Part shown: positions 7,714 through 16,665 of the stretch, piece after piece
Layout of the letters: each line of letters starts with the position of its first letter
How positions within the stretch are numbered: the stretch's first letter is position 1
NCBI GenBank assembly: GCA_019117485.1
Contig: DWZQ01000001.1
Span: forward strand, 1 to 64,000
Direction: 5' to 3'
Length of the DNA stretch: 64,000 nt
From: Candidatus Agathobaculum intestinipullorum
GTDB lineage: Bacteria > Bacillota > Clostridia > Oscillospirales > Butyricicoccaceae
The notes under the pieces: generated by a model
Seen by the model: the letters and a program-made list of their open reading frames with translations, nothing else
The model's database searches: none
What the model was told of the DNA's origin: nothing
Made by a program: the position numbers and the translations under genes

Positions 7714-8915
7714 ACCTCATCATGACAGGCATTGATTTTGCCCATGCGGCGCTTCAGCAGCGCGAGTGCGTGTCGTTCGTGCGCGGACAGGTGCAGGCGC
7801 TGTTGCCGGAATTGGTGCGCGCGCCGGGGGTGTCCGGCTGCGTGCTGCTCGCAACCTGTAACCGCACCGAGCTGTACATGCACGGTGAGGATGGTGCATC
7901 GCTCGACCCACTCCTGCTCCTCGCGCGCGCGGCGGGCTTTGACGCGGATGTCTTCCGCCCATTGAGTGTCACCTGCGCGGACGCTGGGTGCGTACAGCAT
8001 CTCATGGCAGTTGCGGCGGGACTAGAGTCCCAGATTTTTGGGGACGACCAGATTTTGACGCAAGTGCGCGACGCGCTGACGCTTGCGCGTGAAGCGCAGA
8101 CCACGGACGGCGTGATAGACACGCTGTTCCGTCGCGCGGTGACGGCGGGCAAACGTGTGCGCACCGAGGTCAGGCTCACCGGTGTACCGGCATCTGCTGC
8201 GGTGGCGGGTGTGCGACGGGCACAGGACTTTTTTGGGGCACTGGAGGGCCGTCGCGCGGTTGTGATTGGCAATGGCGAGATGGGGCGACTGGCTGCATCC
8301 TCATTGCGCACGGCAGGCTGCACGGTCACGGTCACGCTGCGCAGCTACCACCACGGCGAGACGATCGTCCCGGCTGGGTGTGACACTTTCCCGTACGACC
8401 GGCGGTGTGAGGCGCTTGAGGGCGCGGATCTCGCGGTCAGTGCCACCACCAGCCCGCACTTTACGCTGACGGCAAAGCAGATCGACGATTTGTGCCAGCC
8501 GCCGCGTCTGCTGCTCGACCTTGCGATGCCGCGTGACATCGAGCCGGCGGCAGGGGAGAACGCTCGTGTGACGCTGTACAATCTTGACGATTTGGGCGAC
8601 TTGGACGACAGCCGCAACACGGCCGCGCGGCAGGCCGCTGTGCGAATCCTCGACGAAGAACAGGCCGAATTTGGCAAATGGTACCGCTACCGGCAAGCAC
8701 TGCCTGTAATCGCGCAGGTGAAGGACACCGCACTGGGGCGTCTGCGCTTTGACCACGCCTATGACGAACTCTGCCGCGCGGGTGATGTGGAGGGGCTTTT
8801 GGAACTGGCGGTCGGCAAAACGGTCGATTTGCTGCTGGGCGGCATGAAGGATTTCGTGGATGCGGACAGGTTGGAAGCCTGTCTCACCCACATGAGAAAG
8901 GGGAGCGGCAGATGA
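7710..8915 (+). CDS. hemA: Glutamyl-tRNA reductase
   Basis: HemA (401 aa) reduces glutamyl-tRNA to glutamate-1-semialdehyde, the first committed step of C5 tetrapyrrole synthesis. The catalytic Cys lies in LLATCNRTELYM near residue 50. GLESQIFGDDQILTQVRDA and the nucleotide-binding VIGNGEMG follow. The best start is GTG at 7710, overlapping the cbiG stop by four bases and nine bases after GGAGGA (7695-7700); an ATG at 7722 is possible. There is no C-terminal precorrin-2 dehydrogenase domain, which some clostridial HemA proteins carry. Confidence 0.9.
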   Translation: MNLIMTGIDFAHAALQQRECVSFVRGQVQALLPELVRAPGVSGCVLLATCNRTELYMHGEDGASLDPLLLLARAAGFDADVFRPLSVTCADAGCVQHLMAVAAGLESQIFGDDQILTQVRDALTLAREAQTTDGVIDTLFRRAVTAGKRVRTEVRLTGVPASAAVAGVRRAQDFFGALEGRRAVVIGNGEMGRLAASSLRTAGCTVTVTLRSYHHGETIVPAGCDTFPYDRRCEALEGADLAVSATTSPHFTLTAKQIDDLCQPPRLLLDLAMPRDIEPAAGENARVTLYNLDDLGDLDDSRNTAARQAAVRILDEEQAEFGKWYRYRQALPVIAQVKDTALGRLRFDHAYDELCRAGDVEGLLELAVGKTVDLLLGGMKDFVDADRLEACLTHMRKGSGR

Positions 8916-9640
8916 AACTGTATTGCATCGGCATTGGGCCGGGCGGCGCGGAGCAGATGACGCTGCGTGCGGTGCGTGCGCTCGAAAAGTGCGACTGCGT
9001 GGCGGGGTACGGGCTGTACCTCGATTTGATTGAAGAACTCATCAAGGGCAAAACACGTATCCAGACCGCCATGACGCGCGAGGTTGACCGCTGCACGGCG
9101 GCGCGTGACGCGGCGAAAGCCGGCCACACGGTTGCGGTCGTCTCATCTGGCGACGCGGGCGTGTACGGCATGGCGGGGCTGCTTTTCGAGGTGTGCGCGG
9201 ACGATCCGGACATCGAGATTGAGGTCATTCCGGGCATCACAGCCGCCTGTTCGGGCGGTGCGGTGCTGGGCGCGCCGCTGACGAACGACTTTGCCTGCGT
9301 GTCGCTCTCCGATTTGCTGACCCCGTGGGAGGTTATCGAGAAACGTCTGCGCGGCGCGGCGCAGGGCGATTTCTGCGTCGCGCTATATAACCCGGCCAGC
9401 AAAAAGCGCACGGATCACTTGCTTCGCGCGTGCGATATCCTGCTCGAAACCTTATCGCCGGAAACCGTATGCGGCACGGTGCGCAACATTGGTCGCGAGG
9501 GCGAAACATACACTTTAACTACGCTCGGCACATTGCGTGACACACCGGTCGATATGCTGACGACCGTCTTTGTCGGCAACAGCCGCACGCGCGTGATAGG
9601 CGGGCGTATGGTCACGCCGCGGGGGTATCGCGGCGTATGA
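8912..9640 (+). CDS. cbiH: Cobalt-precorrin-3 C17-methyltransferase CbiH
   Basis: CbiH (242 aa) methylates C-17 and drives ring contraction. The methylase opening CIGIGPGGAEQMTLRAVRAL is at residues 4-23. SSGDAGVYGMAGLLFEV near 77 and IPGITAACSGGAVLGAPL near 107 are typical of CbiH/CobJ. It is the short form, with no C-terminal ferredoxin-like extension. It overlaps hemA and the next gene by four bases each. Confidence 0.91.
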   Translation: MKLYCIGIGPGGAEQMTLRAVRALEKCDCVAGYGLYLDLIEELIKGKTRIQTAMTREVDRCTAARDAAKAGHTVAVVSSGDAGVYGMAGLLFEVCADDPDIEIEVIPGITAACSGGAVLGAPLTNDFACVSLSDLLTPWEVIEKRLRGAAQGDFCVALYNPASKKRTDHLLRACDILLETLSPETVCGTVRNIGREGETYTLTTLGTLRDTPVDMLTTVFVGNSRTRVIGGRMVTPRGYRGV

Positions 9641-10842
9641 AATTGGTCATTTTCTCTGGCACGAGTGAGGGACACGCACTGTGCCGTTTTGTGTCCGCTT
9701 GCGGCGGAAACGCGGATGTTTATGTGGCGACCGACTACGGCGCGGCGGTCATGGAGCCGATGAACGGCATCACAGTACACGAAGGGCGGCTGGACGCGGC
9801 CGCGATGGCGGGCACGTTGGACACGGATACGTTGGTCGTCGACGCGACGCACCCCTACGCCGCCGAGGTTTCGCAAAATCTGCACGCGGCTTGCGCGCAC
9901 ACGGGCGCGGAATATGTCCGTTTGTTGCGTCCTGCGATCGAGGGCGAGGATATTGTCACCGTGCCCGATGCGGCTGCCGCTGCCGTGTGGCTTAGCGAAC
10001 ACTCTGGTCGCGCGCTGTTGACGACCGGTAGCAAAGAGCTGGCTGTATTTACAGCAGTTGAGGGCTATCGGGAACGGTTGTTTGCGCGCATCTTGCCCGA
10101 CGCGGGCGCGTTGCAGAAGTGCCTTGATTTCGGCTTCCCGGCAGCGCACCTGATCGCCATGCAAGGGCCGTTTTCGCACGAACTGAACACCGCACTGCTG
10201 CGGCAGACGCGCGCGGACATTCTGGTCACCAAGGATACGGGAAAAGCGGGTGGCTTTGCAGAAAAGCTGTCGGCGGCGCGCGAGGTGGGCGCGACCGTTG
10301 TGGTGATCGCCCGCCCGTGCTCGGAGGATGGCCGAACGCTCGAAGAAATGCAGGATTTCCTGACAGCACGCTTCGGCTGGGCGCAGCCCATGCCCGAACA
10401 GGCGGAACAAACGCCGCGTTTTCCGCTGTTTGTTTCGCTTGCAGGCAAAAAATGCGTCGTATTCGGCGCGGGCAGGATCGCCGCGCGGCGCGTGGAGGTA
10501 CTGCGGCGCTTCGGCGCGGCAGTGACGGTCGTCGCACTGGATTCTCCGGCGGGTATCGCGATTAATCATGTTCGCGACTATGAGAAAAGCGATCTTTCGG
10601 GGACTTTTCTGGCAGTCGCAGCGACGAACAATCGGGACGTGAATCACCGCATCGCAAAGGATTGTGAAGTGTTCCATATTCCGTGCAGCGTGGCCGACTG
10701 CGCGGCGGAATCGACTTTTTTCTTCCCTGCTGTGTGCGAGGGCGGGGGACTTACTGCGGGCGTGGTGTCGGACGGCACGGCGCACGGCAAAACGGCGGTG
10801 GCGGCAAAGCGCATCCGCGCGGTATTGGAGGGAATGGCATGA
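9637..10842 (+). CDS. cbiJ-sirC: Fusion of precorrin-6A reductase (CbiJ) and precorrin-2 dehydrogenase (SirC)
   Basis: This 401-residue protein joins two redox enzymes. Residues 1 to about 250 are CbiJ/CobK (FSGTSEGHALC at the start, VVDATHPYA near 68, LLTTGSKEL near 128, VTKDTGKAGGFAEKL near 197), which reduces the corrin ring. Residues from about 264 to the end are a SirC/CysG-type NAD-binding domain (CVVFGAGRIAARRVEVLRRF, then VAATNNRDVNHRI), which oxidises precorrin-2 to sirohydrochlorin, the substrate of CbiK. There is no frameshift or stop between the halves. No separate sirC is seen, so this domain probably supplies that step. Confidence 0.88.
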   Translation: MKLVIFSGTSEGHALCRFVSACGGNADVYVATDYGAAVMEPMNGITVHEGRLDAAAMAGTLDTDTLVVDATHPYAAEVSQNLHAACAHTGAEYVRLLRPAIEGEDIVTVPDAAAAAVWLSEHSGRALLTTGSKELAVFTAVEGYRERLFARILPDAGALQKCLDFGFPAAHLIAMQGPFSHELNTALLRQTRADILVTKDTGKAGGFAEKLSAAREVGATVVVIARPCSEDGRTLEEMQDFLTARFGWAQPMPEQAEQTPRFPLFVSLAGKKCVVFGAGRIAARRVEVLRRFGAAVTVVALDSPAGIAINHVRDYEKSDLSGTFLAVAATNNRDVNHRIAKDCEVFHIPCSVADCAAESTFFFPAVCEGGGLTAGVVSDGTAHGKTAVAAKRIRAVLEGMA

Positions 10843-11702
10843 TCCGGGTTGGCAGCAGAGATAGCCGTCTTGCGATCGTGCAGGCCGAGGAGGTCTGCCG
10901 CGCACTGGGCGACTGTGAACTGATCACGATGAAAACCACGGGCGATATGGTGCTGGACAAAACGCTCAATCAGGTCGGCGGCAAGGGGCTGTTTGTCAAG
11001 GAACTTGACCGTGCGCTGGCAGACGGGCGGGTCGACCTGACCGTGCACAGCTTAAAAGATGTGCCGATGGAGCAGCCGGACGGCTTGCCGCTTGTGGCGT
11101 TCACGCGACGCGCCGACGCACGCGACGTGCTGGTGCTGCCGGAGAGTGGCGTGTGGGACAAAACCAAGCCTATCGGATGTGCATCCGCCCGGCGGCGGGT
11201 GCAGCTGAAAGCGCTGTTCCCGGATATCGACGTGCAACCGGTGCGCGGCAACGTGCAGACGCGGCTTGCCAAACTGGATAGCGGCGCGTTTGGCGCATTG
11301 GTGCTGGCGGCGGCAGGGCTGCATCGTTTGGGACTGAAAAACCGCATCAGCCGATATTTCTCGCTGGATGAGATCATCCCCGCGGCGGGTCAGGGCATTC
11401 TGGCAGTACAGGGCCGCGCGGGCGAACTCGAAGATGCCGCTCGACTGGTCGATGACGCCGACGCGCGTGATTGCGCGGCAGCTGAGCGCTCGTTCATCCA
11501 AACGCTCGGCGGCGGGTGTTTTGCGCCGGTCGCGGCCCATGCCGAGGTGCAGGGCGACACGCTGCACTTACGCGGGCTATATGTGACGGCGGACGAAACG
11601 CATATGGCGCGTGGTGCGGTGACCGGGCGGCGGGCAGAGGCTGTGTCGCTTGGCCGCACGCTCGCGCTGCAACTGAAGCATCAAGCGGAGGGAAAAGCAT
11701 GA
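10839..11702 (+). CDS. hemC: Hydroxymethylbilane synthase
   Basis: HemC (287 aa) polymerises four porphobilinogen units. It opens with RVGSRDSRLAIVQAEEV and has the VHSLKDVPME motif near residue 68. GGGCFAPVAAHAE near 225 carries the Cys that binds the dipyrromethane cofactor. The start overlaps the preceding stop by four bases with GGAGGGAATGGC upstream. Its place in the operon ties uroporphyrinogen synthesis to corrin demand. Confidence 0.93.
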   Translation: MIRVGSRDSRLAIVQAEEVCRALGDCELITMKTTGDMVLDKTLNQVGGKGLFVKELDRALADGRVDLTVHSLKDVPMEQPDGLPLVAFTRRADARDVLVLPESGVWDKTKPIGCASARRRVQLKALFPDIDVQPVRGNVQTRLAKLDSGAFGALVLAAAGLHRLGLKNRISRYFSLDEIIPAAGQGILAVQGRAGELEDAARLVDDADARDCAAAERSFIQTLGGGCFAPVAAHAEVQGDTLHLRGLYVTADETHMARGAVTGRRAEAVSLGRTLALQLKHQAEGKA

Positions 11703-13195
11703 CAGGAACGGTAACGCTGGTCGGTGCGGGGCCGGGCGACAAGGGGTTGCTGACGATTGCGGGCGCGCAGGCAATCGCGCAGGCGGACGCGGTGGTATAT
11801 GACCGGTTGGTGGGCGAAGATATCCTCGATCTGATCCCGCCGCACGCGGAAAAAATCTCAGTCGGCAAGGAAAACCACCACCATCCCGTGCCGCAGGAGC
11901 AAATCAATGAAATATTGGTGCGGCTCGCGCGCGAAGGGAAAAACGTCGTGCGGCTCAAGGGCGGGGATTGCTTTCTGTTTGGGCGCGGCGGCGAGGAATG
12001 CGAGTATCTGCTGGCAAACAGTGTGCCGTTCCGGGTGATTCCGGGTGTGACGAGCGCGCTGGCCGCGCCTGCATTTGCGGGTATTCCGGTGACACATCGG
12101 GATTGTACTTCGTCCGTGCATATTATCACGGCGCACGCCCGCGCGGGCAAACCGCTCCAAATAGACTTTGATGCGCTCGTGCGGTTAGACGGCACGCTGG
12201 TGTTCCTGATGGGATTAACAGCTCTTGAACAGGTAACGGACGGCCTGCTGTGCGCCGGAATGCCATCCGATCTGCCCTCCGCTGTGATTGAAAACGGCGC
12301 GCGCGGCACACAGCGCAAGGTGGTGTGCGGTCTGTCCGACCTTGCGGCAAACGTGCGCGCGGCAGGACTGCAAAGCCCGGCGCTGATCGTGGTCGGGCAG
12401 GTGTGCGCTCTGAGTGACCAGCTCGACTGGTTCACGCCGCTGCCGCTGCACGGAAAAACCATCGTCGTGACCCGCCCGAAAGCGCGGGCGGGCACGCTGG
12501 CAGAAAAACTGCGGCGGTTAGGTGCAAACGTCATTGAAGCACCTTGTATCGAGACGGTCGAGCGGGAGGACACAAAACCACTTGCGGATGCTTTGCAGCA
12601 GTCGCACGATTGGGCGGTGTTCACCAGTCCGGCGGGCGTGCTCTCAGCGGTGGACGCGCTGCGGCGGTTGGGCCGCGATCTGCGCGCGCTGTACGGCATG
12701 AAGCTTGCCGCCATCGGCAAGGGCACGGCGGATGCGTTGTCAGCTTACGGCCTGACCGCCGATCTTGTTCCGGCGCAGTACGACGGGGAGCATCTTGCGG
12801 ACGCTCTGATTGGCGTAATGCCGCAGGATGGTTCGGCGCTGCTGCTGCGTGCTAAGCAGGGCGGGCAGATTTTACCCGAAAAGCTCGCCGCCGTGGGCAT
12901 TCGCGTAACCGATGTGCCGCTATATGACACGGTGCATCGCTGTGATAAGGCGGATATGCTGCGTGGTCTGTTGGCGGACGGCAAAATCGACGCGGCGACG
13001 TTCACCAGCGTCTCGACGGTTGAGGGCTTTGTCGAAGCCGTCGGCGCAGACTGCACCGGCTTTACAGCTTGCTGTATCGGTGAACAAACTGCCAGTGCCG
13101 CAAAACGATACTACAACAATGTGAAAATTGCAAAAAATGCTACGATAGACGATCTGGTTACCTGTATCGAGGAGGAGATAAACCATGTTCAATGA
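11699..13195 (+). CDS. cobA-hemD: Fused uroporphyrinogen-III C-methyltransferase / uroporphyrinogen-III synthase
   Basis: This 498-residue fusion closes the tetrapyrrole ring and methylates it. Residues 1 to about 245 are the SUMT domain (LVGAGPGDKGLLTIAG at 7-22, VYDRLV, RLKGGDCFLFGRGGEE near 84), which makes precorrin-2. Residues from about 248 are HemD (IVVTRPKARAGTLAEKLRRL, TSPAGV, TFTSVSTVEGF), which makes uroporphyrinogen III. This order of fusion is common in Firmicutes. It overlaps hemC by four bases and hemB by eleven. Confidence 0.93.
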   Translation: MTGTVTLVGAGPGDKGLLTIAGAQAIAQADAVVYDRLVGEDILDLIPPHAEKISVGKENHHHPVPQEQINEILVRLAREGKNVVRLKGGDCFLFGRGGEECEYLLANSVPFRVIPGVTSALAAPAFAGIPVTHRDCTSSVHIITAHARAGKPLQIDFDALVRLDGTLVFLMGLTALEQVTDGLLCAGMPSDLPSAVIENGARGTQRKVVCGLSDLAANVRAAGLQSPALIVVGQVCALSDQLDWFTPLPLHGKTIVVTRPKARAGTLAEKLRRLGANVIEAPCIETVEREDTKPLADALQQSHDWAVFTSPAGVLSAVDALRRLGRDLRALYGMKLAAIGKGTADALSAYGLTADLVPAQYDGEHLADALIGVMPQDGSALLLRAKQGGQILPEKLAAVGIRVTDVPLYDTVHRCDKADMLRGLLADGKIDAATFTSVSTVEGFVEAVGADCTGFTACCIGEQTASAAKRYYNNVKIAKNATIDDLVTCIEEEINHVQ

Positions 13196-14171
13196 TAATA
13201 TTCGTCCGCGCCGTCTGCGCACGTCGGACGGTCTGCGCCGTATGGTGCGCGAGACGCGTATCTCGCCCGAAAGTCTGATTTGGCCGATTTTTGTTGCCGA
13301 GGGAGAGGGCATTTACGAAGAGATCCCCTCGCTGCCCGGGCAGTACCACTATTCGCCCGATCAGCTATACCGCATGGTTGAGCGCGCCCGCGCGCACGGT
13401 GTGAGCCGCGTGATTCTGTTCGGTCTGCCCAAGGAAAAAGATGAGATTGGCTCGGGCGCGTGGGCGGAGGACGGCATCGTGCAACAGGGCATCCGCAAGA
13501 TCAAGGAGCTTGCGCCGGAGATGTACGTCATCACCGATGTCTGCATGTGCGAATACACCAGCCACGGCCATTGCGGCGTTCTGTGTGGCTGTGATGTCGA
13601 TAACGATCAGACGCTCGTGCGGCTGGCAGAGATCGCCGTCAGCCACGCGCAGGCGGGCGCGGATATGGTTGCACCAAGCGACATGATGGACGGCCGTGTT
13701 GCTGCCATCCGCGGTGCGCTCGACCAGAACGGCTTTACAAACGTGCCGATCATGTCCTACGCCGCAAAATATGCTTCGACCTTTTATGGTCCGTTCCGCG
13801 ATGCGGCGGGTTCGGCGCCGTCCTTCGGTGACCGCCGCTCCTACCAGATGGACCCGCACAATGGGCGTGAGGCTATGCGCGAGTGTGCACTGGACGTACA
13901 GGAGGGCGCGGATATTCTGATGATCAAGCCTGCGCTGGCGTACCTCGATCTGGTGTACCAGTGCAAGCAGCGATTTGACCTGCCGGTTGCGGCCTACGCC
14001 GTGTCGGGCGAGTACGCGATGATCAAGGCGGCAGCAAAAGCCGGGCTGATCGACGAATATGGCGTGATGTGCGAGTCGGCGGTGTCTATCTTCCGCGCGG
14101 GTGCAGATATCCTGATTACCTATTACGCTTGTGAACTCGCGGACGCGATTCGGAAAGGGGATATCGGCTGA
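13185..14171 (+). CDS. hemB: Porphobilinogen synthase (5-aminolaevulinate dehydratase)
   Basis: HemB (328 aa) condenses two 5-aminolaevulinate molecules. CMCEYTSHGHCG near residue 120 supplies the Cys/His metal site. The Schiff-base lysines are in MSYAAKYAS near 196 and in MIKPALAYLD near 246. The ATG follows GAGGAGATAAACC. It overlaps the end of cobA-hemD by eleven bases, and its stop touches the hemL start (TGATG). Confidence 0.94.
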   Translation: MFNDNIRPRRLRTSDGLRRMVRETRISPESLIWPIFVAEGEGIYEEIPSLPGQYHYSPDQLYRMVERARAHGVSRVILFGLPKEKDEIGSGAWAEDGIVQQGIRKIKELAPEMYVITDVCMCEYTSHGHCGVLCGCDVDNDQTLVRLAEIAVSHAQAGADMVAPSDMMDGRVAAIRGALDQNGFTNVPIMSYAAKYASTFYGPFRDAAGSAPSFGDRRSYQMDPHNGREAMRECALDVQEGADILMIKPALAYLDLVYQCKQRFDLPVAAYAVSGEYAMIKAAAKAGLIDEYGVMCESAVSIFRAGADILITYYACELADAIRKGDIG

Positions 14172-15451
14172 TGACCCGATCGGAACAGCTTTTTGAGCGC
14201 GCGGTCAAGGTGCTGCCGGGCGGGGTGAACTCGCCGGTGCGCGCGTTTCGCGCGGTAGGGGGCAAGCCGCGCTTCATCGTCAAGGGGCTTGGCAGCCACA
14301 TCCTCGACGAGGACGGTCTGGAGTATATTGACTATGTCGGCTCGTGGGGGCCGATGGTGCTGGGACACAGTCATCCGGATATCCTGAAAGCCGTGTATGA
14401 CCGCATGGTGAACGGTCTGTCGTTTGGCGCGCCGACCGCGCTCGAGGTCGAAATGGCGGAAAAGATAGTTTCCATGGTGCCGAACATCGAGATGGTGCGC
14501 ATGGTAAACAGCGGAACCGAGGCGGTCATGAGCGCGCTGCGACTTGCGCGCGGCGCAACCGGGCGCGACAAGATCATCAAGTTTGAGGGTTGCTATCACG
14601 GCCATTCGGATGCAATGCTGGTCGGCGCTGGGTCGGGGGCGCTCACACAGGGCGAGCCGGATTCCAAGGGCGTGACGAAAGGCGCGGCGCGCGACACGCT
14701 GATGGCGCAGTATAACGACCTTGCTTCGGTCGAGTGCTTGCTGGATGCGAACCCGGGCGAGGTCGCGGCGGTTATCGTCGAGCCGGTTGCAGCGAACATG
14801 GGCGTTGTGCCGCCGAAGGACGGATTTTTGCAGGGTTTACGGAACTTATGCGATAAGTATGGTGCGCTGCTGATTTTCGACGAGGTCATCACGGGGTTCC
14901 GTCTCGCGGCGGGTGGTGCGCAAGAATACTTCGGCGTGCGCGCCGACCTTGTGACCTTTGGCAAAATCATCGGCGGCGGCATGCCGGTCGGCGCATATGC
15001 GGGCAGCCGCTCACTCATGGAGCAGGTCGCGCCGTGCGGGTCGGTCTATCAGGCGGGGACGCTGTCCGGGAATCCGGTCGCGATGGCGGCAGGGCTGGCA
15101 CAGCTGCAAATCCTGACTGACCACCCGGAGATTTACACGGTTATGGAGACTTCGGCGCAGTATCTGACCAATCATCTGCGCATGAGTGCGGAAAAGCACG
15201 GCGTGAACATGCGGGTTAATCAGGTAGGGTCGCTGCTGTGTCCGTACTTTACCGACACGCCGGTGGATTGCTTTACGGCTGCTAAGACGAGTGACACGGA
15301 GAAATATGCAAAGTATTTTAACCAAATGCTGCTGCGCGGTGTGTATCTCGCCCCCAGTCAGTTCGAGGCGATGTTCGTCTCGTCGGCGCACACGCAGAAG
15401 GATTTGCAGTTTACCGCGCAGGCAGCGGAGGAAAGCCTCGCGGTGCTGTAA
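14171..15451 (+). CDS. hemL: Glutamate-1-semialdehyde 2,1-aminomutase
   Basis: HemL (426 aa) converts glutamate-1-semialdehyde to 5-aminolaevulinate with pyridoxal phosphate. It has PGGVNSPVRAFRAVGG at residues 15-30, VNSGTEAVMSALRLARG near 113, FDEVITGFR near 235, and the PLP lysine in TFGKIIGGGMPVGA near 262. Together with HemA it provides the C5 route. Length is normal. Confidence 0.95.
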   Translation: MTRSEQLFERAVKVLPGGVNSPVRAFRAVGGKPRFIVKGLGSHILDEDGLEYIDYVGSWGPMVLGHSHPDILKAVYDRMVNGLSFGAPTALEVEMAEKIVSMVPNIEMVRMVNSGTEAVMSALRLARGATGRDKIIKFEGCYHGHSDAMLVGAGSGALTQGEPDSKGVTKGAARDTLMAQYNDLASVECLLDANPGEVAAVIVEPVAANMGVVPPKDGFLQGLRNLCDKYGALLIFDEVITGFRLAAGGAQEYFGVRADLVTFGKIIGGGMPVGAYAGSRSLMEQVAPCGSVYQAGTLSGNPVAMAAGLAQLQILTDHPEIYTVMETSAQYLTNHLRMSAEKHGVNMRVNQVGSLLCPYFTDTPVDCFTAAKTSDTEKYAKYFNQMLLRGVYLAPSQFEAMFVSSAHTQKDLQFTAQAAEESLAVL

Positions 15452-15471
15452 CTTTCGGAAGGAGGGGCAAA

Positions 15472-16665
15472 ATGTCCCGTATTTTCTATATTATCGGCGC
15501 GGGAATGGGTACGCTGGACACGTTGACGGGCGAAGCGCGTCGTGCGCTCGATACGGCCGACGCGGTACTGTCTACCGCTCGGCTGGCGGCGCTGCATCCG
15601 AGGACAACTGTTTGCGCCTTCGGAGAACTTGCCGCGCGGGCAGTGCGGGCCGAGGGCGGCACGGTCGCCGTGTTGGTGTCAGGCGACGTGGGTTTTTTCA
15701 GTGTGACGGCACAGCTGTGCGCGCAGCTTGCGCCACATGGCGAGGTGCGGCTGGTATGTGGTCTGTCCAGCCTGCAATATTTCTGCGCTAAGCTGGGTGT
15801 GCTGTATGACGACGTCTGCGTGCGCAGCTTGCACGGTCGTGCGGGTAGCATACTCGGCGCGGTGAGTTATCACAAAAAGGTATTTGTGCTGACCGGTGGG
15901 GCGCAGAATGCGCAGACCGTGTGTCGTGTGCTGATGGATGCGGGTCTCGGTGGGCTGGCCGTTTATTTGGGCGAAAACCTCGGCATGGAGACCGAGCGCA
16001 TTGTGCACGGGACAGCGGCCAAACTGGCCACGCAGCCCTGCGGCAATCTGGCCGTGCTTCTGATCGAGAACCCGGATGCGGTGAACGCTACTGAACCGCT
16101 GCGTGACGCGATGTTCACACGCGCCAACGTGCCGATGACCAAGGAGGAAGTGCGTTGGACGGCGTGCGGCAGGCTTTCCGTGCAGCCGGGTGATACAGTT
16201 TGGGACGTAGGCGCAGGAACGGGTGCGATGACGCTCGAACTTGCGCGACGGACGTGCGACGGCGTAGTGTATGCGGTCGAGTGCAAGCCGGACGCGCTCG
16301 AGCTACTCGCGGAAAACCGCTGTAAGCTGGGCGGGTACAACGTGCAGATCGTTGCGGGGCGTGCGCCTGAAGTACTCGAAGCGCTGCCCGTGCCGGACTG
16401 CGTATTTGTTGGTGGCAGCGGCGGTGAACTGCGCCGCATTCTGGCGTTAGCTAAGGAGAAAAATCCCGCCGTGCGCGTGGTGGTCACCGCGATTGCACTG
16501 GAAACGCTGGAGGAAGCGCGGCGCGCGCTGGTGGAACTCGGTTTTGCAAATATCGAAGTCTCGCAGCTGGCGGCGTCGCGTGGAAAAGCCGTTGGGGCGT
16601 ACACCATGTTGACAGCGTTGAATCCGGTATTCATCCTGTCGGGAGGGAGAGACGATGCGAAATAA
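15472..16665 (+). CDS. cbiET: Fused cobalt-precorrin-7 C5- and -6B C15-methyltransferase CbiET
   Basis: This 397-residue protein joins CbiE and CbiT. Residues 1 to about 190 have the methylase opening IIGAGMGTLDTLTGEARRAL and LVSGDVGFFS (C-5 methylation). Residues from about 205 are CbiT (TKEEVRWTACGRLSVQPGDTV, then DVGAGTGAMTLELAR), a Rossmann methyltransferase that methylates C-15 and decarboxylates the C-12 acetate. The start has GGAAGGAGGGG upstream. The fusion resembles aerobic CobL but sits in an anaerobic pathway, as is common in Clostridia. Confidence 0.92.
   Translation: MSRIFYIIGAGMGTLDTLTGEARRALDTADAVLSTARLAALHPRTTVCAFGELAARAVRAEGGTVAVLVSGDVGFFSVTAQLCAQLAPHGEVRLVCGLSSLQYFCAKLGVLYDDVCVRSLHGRAGSILGAVSYHKKVFVLTGGAQNAQTVCRVLMDAGLGGLAVYLGENLGMETERIVHGTAAKLATQPCGNLAVLLIENPDAVNATEPLRDAMFTRANVPMTKEEVRWTACGRLSVQPGDTVWDVGAGTGAMTLELARRTCDGVVYAVECKPDALELLAENRCKLGGYNVQIVAGRAPEVLEALPVPDCVFVGGSGGELRRILALAKEKNPAVRVVVTAIALETLEEARRALVELGFANIEVSQLAASRGKAVGAYTMLTALNPVFILSGGRDDAK

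Noticed and set aside
9415-10905. A 496-codon open frame on the minus strand
   Set aside because: It lies fully opposite cbiH and the cbiJ-sirC gene, whose motifs are clear. High GC content removes stop codons from the opposite strand, and no known motif or ribosome site was seen.
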